A DNA stretch of 64,000 bases from Microbacterium sp. LWH13-1.2 (GCF_038397735.1 NZ_CP151635.1:496001-560000); one strand, 5' to 3'. Counted from the first letter of the stretch, positions 16,078 to 24,652 are shown. Numbers and translations: made by a program. The notes: generated by a model not told the origin, from the sequence alone.

Positions 16078-17051
16078 ATCCCATCCTGCTGCCGTCGAAC
16101 AGGCCCGCCGAGCGCTTCTACCGAGGTGGTGCACGCATCAGCGCCTTCCGCGGCGATGACGGCGCCGCGCCTCGGGAACCCGAGGACTGGATCGGCTCGA
16201 CGACCACCGTCAACGGCGAGCCCGAGCTCGGTCTCACCACGCTCCCGGACGGGCGGGTGCTGCGCGATGCGATCGAGCGCGACCCGGTCGCCTGGCTCGG
16301 AGACGACCACGTCGCACGGTGGGGCGCGGACACCCGCCTGCTGGTGAAGCTGCTCGATGCCGGGCAGCGGCTGCCCGTGCACGCGCACCCGCACGACGAC
16401 TTCGCAGCGATGCACCTCGGCCGAGCCCACGGCAAGGCCGAGGCCTGGTACATCCTGCAGGGCGGCACTGTGCACATCGGCCTGCGGCAGGACGTCGAGG
16501 CAGCCGATCTGGCCGCGCTCGTCGATCGACAGGACGCGACGACGCTGCTCGGTGTGCTGCACGAGGTCGAGGTCGCCGCGGGAGATGTGGTCTGGGTGCC
16601 GCCGGGCGAGCTGCACGCGATCGGCGCGGGCGTTCTGCTGCTCGAGCTGCAGCAGCCCGAAGACCTGTCGATCCTGCTCGAGTGGGGAGACTTCGCGATC
16701 GACGGTGCGGCGGTGGGCCATCTCGGCCTCGGGTTCGAGCTGGCGCTCGCCGCAGTGAACACGCGCGCACGATCGGCCGCCGGCCTCGCCGAACTCATCT
16801 CCGACGCCCCCGAGTCCGGTTCAGTCTTCCCCGAGGCCGCCGACGAGTACTTCCGACTCGAGAGGATTCCTGTGCGCGGAGCAGCGACCGTCGATCATGG
16901 CTTCTCGATCGTGATCGTGAACCACGGCGAGGTCGAGATCGGGGCGCAGCGACTCCGTAGCGGCTCGACGCTGCTCGTGCCCCACGCGGCCGGTGCGCTG
17001 GAGGCGACAGGCGCGGGTGAGCTGCTCGTGGCGCGTCCGCCCGCGCCCTGA
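16074..17051 (+). CDS. manA: Class I mannose-6-phosphate isomerase
   Basis: This 325-residue cupin-type zinc isomerase interconverts mannose-6-phosphate and fructose-6-phosphate. Zinc-site motifs are visible as LPVHAHPHDDFA (two His), GKAEAWYIL (Glu) and the late WVPPGELHAIGAG (His). It begins with a Met-Asn-Pro start whose ATG overlaps the kinase stop (ATGA), so it is translated by coupling. In the operon it would feed fructose-6-phosphate to the kinase and aldolase, completing a mannose-type route to triose phosphates. The operon ends here; the next gene has its own -10 box. Confidence 0.88.
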   Translation: MNPILLPSNRPAERFYRGGARISAFRGDDGAAPREPEDWIGSTTTVNGEPELGLTTLPDGRVLRDAIERDPVAWLGDDHVARWGADTRLLVKLLDAGQRLPVHAHPHDDFAAMHLGRAHGKAEAWYILQGGTVHIGLRQDVEAADLAALVDRQDATTLLGVLHEVEVAAGDVVWVPPGELHAIGAGVLLLELQQPEDLSILLEWGDFAIDGAAVGHLGLGFELALAAVNTRARSAAGLAELISDAPESGSVFPEAADEYFRLERIPVRGAATVDHGFSIVIVNHGEVEIGAQRLRSGSTLLVPHAAGALEATGAGELLVARPPAP

Positions 17052-17080
17052 TGCCGGAATCGACGCGGATTCTCCCCGGC

Positions 17081-17086
17081 TAGACT
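17081..17086 (+). promoter_or_regulatory. Candidate -10 box of the DUF3817-guaA pair
   Basis: TAGACT lies six bases before ATG 17093, the spacing for a leaderless mRNA starting at the ATG. Confidence 0.6.
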
Positions 17087-17092
17087 GGAGTC

Positions 17093-17563
17093 ATGCCCGA
17101 ACCGAAAGTCGCCAGCTTTCCGGCGATCCGTGGTGCGCTGAAGTTCTACCAGGTCGCGTCGATCATCACCGGAGTCATGCTGCTCCTGCTGGTCGCCGAG
17201 ATGGTGCTGAAGTACACGCCGATCCGACTCGAGCTCTTCGCGGGAGGTTCCGGCGGTCTGCTGTGGTTCGCTCCCGTCGTCGAGGGGCCCGAGGGTCTGG
17301 AGTCGACCGGTGACGGACTCAACATCTCGCTCTCGATCCTCGTCGCACACGGCTGGTTCTACGTCGTGTACCTCTTCGCGTGCTTCCGGATGTGGAGCCT
17401 GATGCGCTGGCCGTTCCTGCGCTTCATCCTGCTCGCGCTCGGTGGCGTCATCCCGCTGCTGTCGTTCTTCATGGAGGCCATCGTCGCCCGCGACGTCAAG
17501 GCCTACCTCGCTTCGAGGGAGGCCGCCTCGGCCCCCGCCCCTGCCACGGAAGGTGTCCGGTGA
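17093..17563 (+). CDS. DUF3817 family membrane protein
   Basis: This 156-residue membrane protein has about four hydrophobic segments (near residues 20-42, 55-62, 80-105 and 108-128). The family is widespread in Actinobacteria and has no defined function. The start agrees with TAGACT plus six bases. Its stop overlaps the GTG of guaA by 4 bp (GTGA), so the two are expressed together; the link may be purely organisational. The C-terminal 20 residues are Ala/Pro-rich and cytoplasmic by the positive-inside rule. Confidence 0.85.
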   Translation: MPEPKVASFPAIRGALKFYQVASIITGVMLLLLVAEMVLKYTPIRLELFAGGSGGLLWFAPVVEGPEGLESTGDGLNISLSILVAHGWFYVVYLFACFRMWSLMRWPFLRFILLALGGVIPLLSFFMEAIVARDVKAYLASREAASAPAPATEGVR

Positions 17564-19146
17564 CCGAACAGTCCGAGACCCAGCAGCGCCCCACGCTCGT
17601 CGTCGACTTCGGCGCGCAGTACGCGCAGCTGATCGCCCGTCGAGTGCGTGAGGCCGGTGTCTACAGCGAGATCGTGCCGCACACCGCGACGGCCGCCGAG
17701 ATCGCCGAGAAGAACCCGGTCGCGATCATCCTCTCGGGTGGTCCGTCGTCGGTCTACGAAGAGGGCGCTCCGCGCCTGGACCCCGCGGTCTTCGAGCTCG
17801 GGGTGCCGACTCTCGGCATCTGCTACGGCTTCCAGTACATGGCGCAGACCCTCGGCGGCGAGGTCGCGAACACCGGCCTCCGCGAATACGGCGCGACGGA
17901 TGCCGTCATCTCGGGTGACGGAGGCACGCTGCTCGGCGGCCAGCCGGCCGAGCAGAACGTCTGGATGAGCCACGGCGACCAGGTCGCCAAGGCACCCGAA
18001 GGCTTCGACGTGCTCGCCACGACCGACGCCACCAAGGTCGCGGCGTTCGCGAACGAGGAGCGCGGCTTCTACGGCGTGCAGTGGCACCCTGAGGTCAAGC
18101 ACTCCGACCACGGGCAGCGTGTGATCGAGAACTTCCTGCACAAGGGCGCAGGTCTCGCGTCCGACTGGAACAGCGGCAACGTGATCGCCGAGCAGGTCGA
18201 ACGCATCCGCGAGCAGGTGGGTGACGCACGCGTCATCTCGGCGCTCTCCGGTGGCGTCGACTCGGCGGTCTCGACCGCTCTCGTGCACAAGGCGATCGGC
18301 GACCAGCTGACCGCGGTCTTCGTCGATCACGGGCTCCTCCGCAAGGGCGAGCGCGAGCAGGTCGAGAAGGACTACGTCGAGTCCACGGGTGTGCGTCTGA
18401 TCACGGTCGACGCGGCAGACGTCTTCCTCGGTCACCTCGCGGGCGTCACCGACCCCGAGGAGAAGCGCAAGATCATCGGTCGCGAGTTCATCCGCGCCTT
18501 CGAGAAGGTGCAGCTCGACCTCGTCGCCGAGGCGAAGGCGTCGGGCGGCGCCCCGGTCAAGTTCCTCGTGCAGGGCACGCTGTACCCCGACGTCGTCGAG
18601 TCCGGCGGCGGCGCCGGTACCGCGAACATCAAGTCGCACCACAACGTCGGCGGACTCCCCGATGACCTCGACTTCGAGCTCATCGAACCGCTGCGCGCCC
18701 TGTTCAAGGACGAAGTTCGTGCGATCGGCCGCGAGCTCGGCATCCCCGAGGCGATCGTCGGCCGTCAGCCCTTCCCCGGGCCGGGTCTTGGCATCCGCAT
18801 CATCGGCGAGGTCACGCAGGACCGCCTCGAGATCCTCCGTGAGGCCGACGCGATCGCTCGCGAGGAGCTCACCAAGGCAGGCCTCGACCAGGACATCTGG
18901 CAGTGCCCCGTCGTGCTGCTCGCCGACGTCCGCTCGGTCGGCGTCCAGGGCGACGGCCGCACCTACGGGCATCCCATCGTGCTGCGCCCCGTCTCGAGCG
19001 AAGACGCGATGACCGCCGACTGGACGCGTCTGCCGTACGACGTGCTCTCGAAGATCTCCAACCGCATCACCAACGGCGTCCGCGACGTCAATCGCGTCGT
19101 GCTCGACGTGACGTCGAAGCCGCCGGGGACCATCGAGTGGGAGTGA
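17560..19146 (+). CDS. guaA: GMP synthase (glutamine-hydrolysing)
   Basis: This 528-residue bifunctional enzyme converts XMP, ATP and glutamine to GMP. The N-terminal class I glutamine amidotransferase domain starts [20 protein letters not shown], has the nucleophile Cys in [11 protein letters not shown] and the His-Glu pair in QWHPEVKHS. The ATP pyrophosphatase domain carries the P-loop [11 protein letters not shown]. The C-terminal dimerisation domain ends [12 protein letters not shown]. Length is standard. The start is GTG 17560, overlapping the DUF3817 stop. The last codons and the stop lie inside the first copy of a 66-bp repeat. Confidence 0.97.
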   Translation: MTEQSETQQRPTLVVDFGAQYAQLIARRVREAGVYSEIVPHTATAAEIAEKNPVAIILSGGPSSVYEEGAPRLDPAVFELGVPTLGICYGFQYMAQTLGGEVANTGLREYGATDAVISGDGGTLLGGQPAEQNVWMSHGDQVAKAPEGFDVLATTDATKVAAFANEERGFYGVQWHPEVKHSDHGQRVIENFLHKGAGLASDWNSGNVIAEQVERIREQVGDARVISALSGGVDSAVSTALVHKAIGDQLTAVFVDHGLLRKGEREQVEKDYVESTGVRLITVDAADVFLGHLAGVTDPEEKRKIIGREFIRAFEKVQLDLVAEAKASGGAPVKFLVQGTLYPDVVESGGGAGTANIKSHHNVGGLPDDLDFELIEPLRALFKDEVRAIGRELGIPEAIVGRQPFPGPGLGIRIIGEVTQDRLEILREADAIAREELTKAGLDQDIWQCPVVLLADVRSVGVQGDGRTYGHPIVLRPVSSEDAMTADWTRLPYDVLSKISNRITNGVRDVNRVVLDVTSKPPGTIEWE

Positions 19147-19279
19147 CGCAGGAGCTCCCACTCGCATAGGCGCTGGTGGCACTCGACCGCGCCAGCGGGC
19201 GAGTGGGAGTGACTCAGGAGCTCCCGCTCGCATAGGCGCTGGTGGCACTCGACCGCGCCAGCGGGCGAGTGGGAGTGAC
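19135..19279. repeat. 66-bp tandem palindromic repeat (two full copies plus a partial third)
   Basis: Copies run 19135-19200 and 19201-19266, with a partial copy at 19267-19279. The full copies differ at only a couple of positions. Each contains two inverted repeats: GAGTGGGAG with CTCCCACTC (changed to CTCCCGCTC in copy 2), and CGCTGG with CCAGCG, so each unit can fold into two hairpins. The first copy supplies the last codons and stop of guaA (Glu-Trp-Glu-stop). It looks like a REP/BIME-like intergenic palindrome; the family was not recognised. Confidence 0.85.
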
Positions 19280-19302
19280 TTCGCTCTCGCGCCGGTGACA
19301 TC

Positions 19303-19336
19303 GAACGGGCACGGACCATCAGGTCCGTGCCCGTTC
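19303..19336. terminator. Strong hairpin terminator downstream of guaA
   Basis: A perfect 15-bp stem (GAACGGGCACGGACC and its complement) with a 4-base ATCA loop is followed by GTGGTATTTC. It separates guaA and the repeat from the lactate dehydrogenase gene. Confidence 0.85.
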
Positions 19337-19361
19337 GTGGTATTTCGGGCAGGATGAGCCT

Positions 19362-20300
19362 ATGACCAAGGCACGGACGAAGATCACGGTTATCGGTGCA
19401 GGCAGCGTGGGGGTCAGCGTCGCCTATGCGGCGCTGATCCGGGGGAGTGCGGCCGAGGTCGCTCTCTACGACATCGCCACCGACAAGGTGGATGCCGAGG
19501 TGCTCGATCTCGCACACGGCACGCAGTTCACCTCTGCGGCGGTCGTCGGTGGCTCCGATCTCTCGGTCGTCGACGGCAGCGACGTGATCGTCGTGACGGC
19601 CGGTGCGAAGCAGCAGCCGGGGCAGACCCGAATGGAGCTCTCGGGCATCAACGCTCGTCTTCTCGAGAAGCTCATGCCGCAACTCGTCGAACGCGCGCCG
19701 TCCGCCGTGTTCATCATCGTCACGAACCCGGCCGACGTGATGACCGTCGTCGCGCAGCGAGTCTCGGGCCTCCCGCCCCACCGGGTATTCGGATCCGGCA
19801 CCGTTCTCGACACCTCACGTCTGCGCTGGCGTCTCGCTCATCGGGCGAACGTGAGCACGGCGAGTGTCCATGCCGACATCGTGGGCGAGCACGGCGACAC
19901 GGAGTTCCCCCTGTGGTCGAACGCGACGATCGGCTCCGTGCCGATCCTCGACTGGCCAGCCGATGAGCCGTTCACGGCCGAGGAGCTCGACCGGATCGCG
20001 ATCGAGGTGCGCGATGCGGCGTACGCCGTCATCCGCGGCAAGGGAGCGACGAACCTCGCGATCGGCGTCAGCTGCGCCCGCATCGCTGAGGCGGTGCTGC
20101 ATGACGAGCGGGCGGTGCTTCCGGTCGCGACAGTGCTCGACGGCGAATACGGGCTGCACGGGGTCGCGCTGTCGGTGCCGTCGGTGGTGGGGGCTGCGGG
20201 GGCGGTGCCGCTGGCCGAGACGCCGATGAACGAGCGTGAGCTGAGCCTGCTGCAGGCTTCCGCCGACGCGATCCGCGCGGCGATCGACGAGCTCGACTGA
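19362..20300 (+). CDS. ldh: L-lactate dehydrogenase
   Basis: This 312-residue NAD-dependent dehydrogenase interconverts pyruvate and L-lactate. Visible are the NAD fingerprint VIGAGSVGVSVAYAAL, the substrate-gating loop AKQQPGQTRMEL (Gln in the specificity position, favouring lactate over malate, and the catalytic Arg), VTNPADVMT, and the catalytic His in GEHGDTEFPLWS. Length is typical. ATG 19362 follows CAGGAT by six bases, so the mRNA may be leaderless. It lies alone between two terminator-like or promoter regions and probably forms its own transcript. Confidence 0.93.
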   Translation: MTKARTKITVIGAGSVGVSVAYAALIRGSAAEVALYDIATDKVDAEVLDLAHGTQFTSAAVVGGSDLSVVDGSDVIVVTAGAKQQPGQTRMELSGINARLLEKLMPQLVERAPSAVFIIVTNPADVMTVVAQRVSGLPPHRVFGSGTVLDTSRLRWRLAHRANVSTASVHADIVGEHGDTEFPLWSNATIGSVPILDWPADEPFTAEELDRIAIEVRDAAYAVIRGKGATNLAIGVSCARIAEAVLHDERAVLPVATVLDGEYGLHGVALSVPSVVGAAGAVPLAETPMNERELSLLQASADAIRAAIDELD

Positions 20301-20336
20301 CCCCTTCGGAAGAATCTTGAGAATCTTCGTCGACTG

Positions 20337-20363
20337 TGTCGATCCGAGTCGTTCCCGTTCGAC
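20337..20363 (+). promoter_or_regulatory. Candidate ECF42-dependent promoter of the DGPF gene
   Basis: TGTCGA (20337-20342), 17 bp, then CGAC (20360-20363). This matches the -35 (TGTCGA) and -10 (CGA/TC) elements described for ECF42 sigma factors of Streptomyces, and the sigma factor itself is encoded just downstream, implying autoregulation. Confidence 0.6.
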
Positions 20364-20413
20364 GTCTTCGATGAGAGGGTCGAAAGACGGCCCCACCCAC
20401 CAAGGAGAACATC

Positions 20414-20842
20414 ATGAAGTACATGCTGATCATGCGCTCGAACGACGAAGCGGTCGAGGCCTACAAGGAGATGCCGTTCGAGCAGGTCATCGAGGCCATG
20501 GGGAAGTACAACGAGTCGATGATCAAGGCCGGCGTGCTGCTCGCGGGCGAGGGACTCAGCGACGCCGCGGAGGGCTTCGTGGTGGACTTCAGCGCTGAGA
20601 AGCCTCTGATCACCGACGGCCCCTACGGGGAGACGAAGGAGCTCTTCAACGGCTTCTGGATCATCGAGGCGTCGACGCGCGAGGAGGCTGCCGAGTGGGC
20701 GAGCCGTGCACCTCTCGGCGCAGGTTCGTTCCTCGAGGTGCGCCGGGTGACCGACGAGTCCGACTTCCCGGCCGACAACGAGTGGATCGAGAAGGAGAAG
20801 GGCTGGCGCGAAGAGGAAGAGGCGCGCCGCGCCCAGCAGTGA
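20414..20842 (+). CDS. YCII-related DGPF-domain protein, partner of ECF42 sigma factor
   Basis: This 142-residue cytoplasmic protein of the YCII/DGPF family begins MKYMLIMRSNDEA. It carries the name-giving motif in ITDGPYGETKELFNGFW. DGPF proteins are regularly encoded with ECF42 sigma factors and are thought to be members of their regulon rather than anti-sigma factors; their biochemical role is unknown. The last 30 residues are strongly charged and helical (EKEKGWREEEEARR). AAGGAG lies 6 bases before the ATG, and the stop is one base before the sigma-factor ATG, so the two are cotranslated. Confidence 0.9.
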   Translation: MKYMLIMRSNDEAVEAYKEMPFEQVIEAMGKYNESMIKAGVLLAGEGLSDAAEGFVVDFSAEKPLITDGPYGETKELFNGFWIIEASTREEAAEWASRAPLGAGSFLEVRRVTDESDFPADNEWIEKEKGWREEEEARRAQQ

Positions 20843-20843
20843 C

Positions 20844-22130
20844 ATGACCGACGACAGCGAGACGGCGCGCTCAGCCCCCGACACGGGTGCCGCGGAGCGC
20901 GCCGTCGCGGCCGTCTGGCGCATCGAGTCCGCGAAGATCGTCGGCACGCTGACGAGGGCGGTCGGCGACTTCGGTCTCGCTGAGGACCTGGCGCAGGAGG
21001 CGCTGGTGGATGCGCTGCGGCAGTGGCCGATCGACGGCGTGCCTCGCAACGGCGGAGCGTGGCTCACGGCGGTCGCGAAACGCAAGGCCGTCGACGGCTG
21101 GCGCCGCAGAGAGCGGCTGGACGAGCGCATGGCGGTGCTCGCCCACGACCTGGAGCGTGAGCAGGCCGAGGCTGCGGATGCACCGCCGTGGGATCCGGAT
21201 GCCGTCGACGACGACGTGCTCCGGCTGATCTTCATCTCGTGCCACCCGGTTCTGTCGCGAGAGGCGCAGGTCGCTCTGACGCTGCGGGTGGTGGGCGGTC
21301 TGTCGAGCGAGGAGATCGCCAGGGCTTTCCTCGTTCCCACAGCGACCGTGCAGCAGCGCATCGTCCGTGCGAAGAAGACCCTCGCCGCAGCGCACGTGCC
21401 GTTCGAGATGCCTCCCCGCGACGAGCACACGGCTCGACTGGGCGCGATCCTCGGCGTGCTGTACCTGATCTTCAACGAGGGGCATGCGGCCAGCAGCGGC
21501 CCCGACTGGATGCGACCGGAGCTCAGCCTCGAGGTGATCCGGCTGACGCGCGTGCTCGCGGCGCTGATGCCGCGGGAGCGCGACGTGCACAGCCTCCTCG
21601 CCCTCATGGAGCTGACGGCCGCCCGGTTTCCGGCCAGGGTCGACGCGCACGGCGAACCCGTGCTGCTCGCCGATCAGGACCGGCGTCGCTGGGATCGAGG
21701 GCGCATCGCGCGCGGCCGCGCCGCGTTGGCGGCCGCGGACGCGCTCGGCTCGGGTCGCGGCCCGTACGGTCTGCAGGCGGCGATCGCCGAGTGCCACGCG
21801 CTCGCGGCGAGCGTCGACGCGACCGACTGGGACCGCATCGTGGTGCTCTACGAGGCTCTCGGCCGTATCGCTCCGTCGCCCGTGGTCGACCTCAACCGTG
21901 CGGCCGCGGTGGCGATGGCGACGGGTCCCGCATCCGCCCTGCAGATCATCGACCGGCTCTCGGCATCGGGCGCTCTGGCCGGCTACCACCTGCTGCCGGC
22001 GACGCGTGCCGAGATGCTCCTGCGTCTCGGTCGTGACGACGAGGCGCGCAGCGAGTTCGCCGTCGCCGCCGCGCTCGCGCGAAACGACAGGGAGCGGGCG
22101 CTGCTCGAGGCCAGGGCTGCGGAGCGCTGA
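20844..22130 (+). CDS. ECF42-group RNA polymerase sigma factor
   Basis: This 428-residue ECF sigma factor has a long C-terminal extension. Region 2 is at about residues 20-90 (TLTRAVGDFGLAEDLAQEAL, then RNGGAWLTAVAKRKAVDGWR) and region 4 at about 125-180 (ALTLRVVGGLSSEEIARAFL, TVQQRIVRAKKT). The remaining roughly 230 residues (LGVLYLIFNEGHAAS, LDEQ-type and VDLNRAAAVAMATGP segments) are the TPR-like extension of ECF42, which replaces an anti-sigma factor and is needed for activity. The candidate promoter at 20337 fits this sigma factor, so the pair is probably autoregulated. The signal is unknown. Confidence 0.88.
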   Translation: MTDDSETARSAPDTGAAERAVAAVWRIESAKIVGTLTRAVGDFGLAEDLAQEALVDALRQWPIDGVPRNGGAWLTAVAKRKAVDGWRRRERLDERMAVLAHDLEREQAEAADAPPWDPDAVDDDVLRLIFISCHPVLSREAQVALTLRVVGGLSSEEIARAFLVPTATVQQRIVRAKKTLAAAHVPFEMPPRDEHTARLGAILGVLYLIFNEGHAASSGPDWMRPELSLEVIRLTRVLAALMPRERDVHSLLALMELTAARFPARVDAHGEPVLLADQDRRRWDRGRIARGRAALAAADALGSGRGPYGLQAAIAECHALAASVDATDWDRIVVLYEALGRIAPSPVVDLNRAAAVAMATGPASALQIIDRLSASGALAGYHLLPATRAEMLLRLGRDDEARSEFAVAAALARNDRERALLEARAAER

Positions 22131-22148
22131 TGCCTTCACGCGCACGAA

Positions 22149-22191
22149 GAACCGCCCCCGTCCGAAGCAGTGCTTCCGACGAGGGCGGTTC
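22149..22191. terminator. Hairpin between the sigma factor and GlsB-type genes
   Basis: An imperfect stem (GAACCGCCCCCGTCCGAAG against CTTCCGACGAGGGCGGTTC, two mismatches) with a short loop lies between convergent genes, so it can serve both strands. Confidence 0.75.
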
Positions 22192-22217
22192 CGTTCACCG
22201 CACGATGCGCGATGTGG

Positions 22218-22490
22218 TCAGCTGCGAGCCTTGCTGCCGCGGTTGACGACCAGGCCGTAGATCAGCAGCACGATGATCGAGCCGCCGATGGCGAGGAGCC
22301 ACGTGCCGAGGTCCCAGAACTCCGTGAGGGGACGGTTCAGGATCAGGCTTCCGAGCCATCCACCGAGCAGTGCGCCCACGACGCCGAGCAGGAGGGTGAT
22401 GAACCATCCGCCGCCCTGCTTGCCGGGAAGGATCAGCTTCGCGATGGCTCCGGCGATCAGGCCGAGAAGAAGGAATCCGAGAAAGCTCAT
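22218..22490 (-). CDS. GlsB/YeaQ/YmgE family stress-response membrane protein
   Basis: This 90-residue protein is almost entirely hydrophobic, with three short transmembrane segments (about 2-20, 28-50 and 62-82). The glycine-rich LIAGAIAKLILPGKQGGG pattern is typical of transglycosylase-associated/GlsB proteins. These small proteins are induced by envelope or general stress in several bacteria; the mechanism is unknown. The ATG at 22490 has AAAGGAG upstream. It is too short and too overlapped by other frames to stand out without the motif. Confidence 0.88.
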   Translation of the reverse strand: MSFLGFLLLGLIAGAIAKLILPGKQGGGWFITLLLGVVGALLGGWLGSLILNRPLTEFWDLGTWLLAIGGSIIVLLIYGLVVNRGSKARS

Positions 22491-22602
22491 GTTCAGCTCC
22501 TTTGTTTCGTGAGCCCCGGGGTGCCAGGGCTCGTGTGATCTACTGTGCCCTCTCAGCTGATTATCAGCCAACCCCTTGCGGCTGAGCCTCCGGGTATGCA
22601 AG

Positions 22603-22632
22603 GAGGCCCGCCTCCGGAAGGAGACGGGCCTC
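22603..22632. terminator. Hairpin terminator downstream of the Bax-inhibitor-1 gene
   Basis: GAGGCCCG pairs with CGGGCCTC and inner CTCC with GGAG around a GGAA tetraloop. It lies 16 bp after the minus-strand stop at 22649. Confidence 0.75.
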
Positions 22633-22648
22633 TTCGAGAGACGATGCG

Positions 22649-23578
22649 TCAGTTGTTGCCGCGAGCGATCGCGATGATCCGCAGGATCTCGACGTAGAGC
22701 CAGACGACCGTGACCATGATGCCGAAGGCGCCGAGCCAGCCGTACTTGCGGGGAGCGCCGTTGCGCACGCCCTGCTGGATCTGGTCGAAGTCGAGCACCA
22801 GCGAGTACGCCGCCATGATGACGACCAGGACGCCGATGATCAGGCCGAGCGGGATGCCGAGGATCTCGACCTTGCTGAGCAGACCGAACGCTGCGCCCTC
22901 GCCGAGGACGCCGGTCCAGGTGAGGACCACGTTGAGCAGCGAGAAGACGAGGTAGCCGATCATGGCGATCATGAAGATCTTGGTGGCCTTCTTCGAGGCG
23001 CGGATCTTTCCGCTCGCGAAGAGAGCCAGTGTCACGCCGACCACCGAGACGGTGGCGAGGGTGGCCTGGAAGACGATGCCGGGGTAGAGCACCTCGAAGA
23101 ACGCCGAGATGCCACCGATGAAGAGACCCTCGAAGGCGGCGTACGCGAAGATCAGCGCGGGGCGGACCTTCTTGCGCGACGTGAAGGAGATCACCATGGC
23201 GAGCACGAAGCCGCCGAGCGCTCCGACGATCCACGGCAGCATGTTCGGCTGGAACTGGTCGTAGGGGTTCTGCTCGGGTGCGGCGACGCCGCCGAGCGTC
23301 ACGAACCAGCCGATGGCCGCGGTGACGAGAAGGATGCCGAAGAGTCCGGCGGTCTTCCAGACGGTGTCCTCGACCGACATGCGGTCGGTCTCGATCGCGC
23401 CGGCCGGGGGAGCGGCGTACATTCCCTCGAGCTGCGCGTTGGCAGCGGCATCCATCGTGCCGTGCTGGAACGACGCGGCCTGCGCGCCCTGAGCGCCCTG
23501 CGGCGCACCCGGGTAGGTCGCGACGTTGCGCGGATCCTGCTGCTGGAACGCCGGGTTGTTGAAGGCGAAGTTGCTCAT
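22649..23578 (-). CDS. Bax inhibitor-1 / YccA family membrane protein
   Basis: This 309-residue protein has a Gln/Ala-rich cytoplasmic N-terminus (about 80 residues, NPAFQQQDPRNVATYPGAPQ). Seven hydrophobic helices follow and the C-terminus ends EILRIIAIARGNN. The pattern FAYAAFEGLFIGGISAFFE and DFDQIQQGVRNGAPRKYGW are hallmarks of the actinobacterial Bax-inhibitor-1/YccA family. Bacterial members form pH-sensitive calcium leak channels in the one well-studied case (BsYetJ); the physiological role here is unknown. The start is ATG 23578. The divergent glycerophosphodiesterase gene lies 87 bp away. Confidence 0.9.
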   Translation of the reverse strand: MSNFAFNNPAFQQQDPRNVATYPGAPQGAQGAQAASFQHGTMDAAANAQLEGMYAAPPAGAIETDRMSVEDTVWKTAGLFGILLVTAAIGWFVTLGGVAAPEQNPYDQFQPNMLPWIVGALGGFVLAMVISFTSRKKVRPALIFAYAAFEGLFIGGISAFFEVLYPGIVFQATLATVSVVGVTLALFASGKIRASKKATKIFMIAMIGYLVFSLLNVVLTWTGVLGEGAAFGLLSKVEILGIPLGLIIGVLVVIMAAYSLVLDFDQIQQGVRNGAPRKYGWLGAFGIMVTVVWLYVEILRIIAIARGNN

Positions 23579-23653
23579 GTGGGCCTCACTCCAAAGTGGG
23601 TTGTGGGTCGCTTTCCTCCACGATACCCGGAATGTCGGGCCATCAGGGTGTCC

Positions 23654-23659
23654 TACGCT
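23654..23659 (+). promoter_or_regulatory. Candidate -10 box of the glycerophosphodiesterase gene
   Basis: TACGCT lies six bases before GTG 23666, supporting that GTG as a leaderless start. Confidence 0.5.
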
Positions 23660-23665
23660 GAGAGC

Positions 23666-24652
23666 GTGCCCAGGAAATCGCCTCTCGTGATCGGGCACCG
23701 CGGTGCGCCCGGTTACCGTCCGGAACACAGTCGCTCCTCCTACGAGCTCGCGCTCGCGATGGGAGTCGATGCGGTCGAACCCGACGTCGTCGCGACGAAG
23801 GACGGTGTGCTCATCGTCCGTCACGAGAACGAGATCTCGGGCACGACCGATGTCGCAGAGCACCCGGAGTTCGCCGACCGCAAGACGACGAAGCGCGTCG
23901 ACGGACAGGCTCTGACCGGCTGGTTCACCGAGGACTTCACATGGGAGGAGCTCTCGACTCTGCGCAGTCGCGAGCGCTTGCCCGAGGTGCGCCTCTCGAG
24001 CGCGAGCTTCAGCGGCTCGCAGGCCATACTCCGGCTGACCGACGTGCTCGACCTCGTGAGAGACGGCTCGGTCGAGCACGGCCGTGAGATCGGAGTCGTG
24101 CTCGAAGTCAAGCACGCAACGTACTTCGCAAGCATCGGACTCGATCTCGCTCCGCTGATCGAGCGCGACCTGCGCACGGCTGGTTGGGCCGACGGCGAGC
24201 TGCCGCTGATCATCGAGTGCTTCGAGTCGACGATCCTCGGGCAGCTGAGGGCTCGTGGCATCGCCGCCTCGTACATCTACCTGATCGAAGCGTCCGGTCG
24301 TCCCTATGACCTGCTCGTCGCGCAGGGCAAGAAGGCTCTGACCTACAAGGCGACCGTCACGCCGACAGGGCTCGACGGTCTGGTCGGGCAGGTCGACGGC
24401 ATCAGCGTCAACAAGCGGATGCTGCTCGCGGCAGGCAACACGATCGTCCCCGACGCACACGCCAGAGGGCTCAAGGTCTTCACCTGGACGTGCCGCCCTG
24501 AAAACGCCTTCCTCTCCGCGGAGTTCCGCGGTTCCGGAGGCAAGGGCGCATACGGTGACTACGAGGCCGAGTGGGGCGTCATCGCTCGCACGGGCGTCGA
24601 CGGGGTGTTCGTGGACCACCCGGACCTCGGGGTCGCCTTCTTCCGCGACTGA
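23666..24652 (+). CDS. Glycerophosphodiester phosphodiesterase
   Basis: This 328-residue cytoplasmic GDPD-family enzyme hydrolyses glycerophosphodiesters from phospholipid turnover to glycerol-3-phosphate and an alcohol. The active site is visible as GHRGAPGYRPEHS (His-Arg-Gly plus Glu) and EPDVVATKDGVLIVRHE (metal ligands Glu/Asp and catalytic His), with HARGLKVFTWT near the C-terminus. There is no signal peptide, so it resembles intracellular UgpQ rather than secreted GlpQ. GTG 23666 was chosen because homology begins at once and a -10 box lies six bases upstream; the frame is open further upstream into the divergent gene, but that is a shadow. Confidence 0.9.
   Translation: MPRKSPLVIGHRGAPGYRPEHSRSSYELALAMGVDAVEPDVVATKDGVLIVRHENEISGTTDVAEHPEFADRKTTKRVDGQALTGWFTEDFTWEELSTLRSRERLPEVRLSSASFSGSQAILRLTDVLDLVRDGSVEHGREIGVVLEVKHATYFASIGLDLAPLIERDLRTAGWADGELPLIIECFESTILGQLRARGIAASYIYLIEASGRPYDLLVAQGKKALTYKATVTPTGLDGLVGQVDGISVNKRMLLAAGNTIVPDAHARGLKVFTWTCRPENAFLSAEFRGSGGKGAYGDYEAEWGVIARTGVDGVFVDHPDLGVAFFRD

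Noticed and set aside
19135..19279. Possible CRISPR or toxin-related repeat
   Set aside because: Units are directly joined without unique spacers, only two to three copies exist, and no Cas gene is nearby; a REP-like palindrome fits better.
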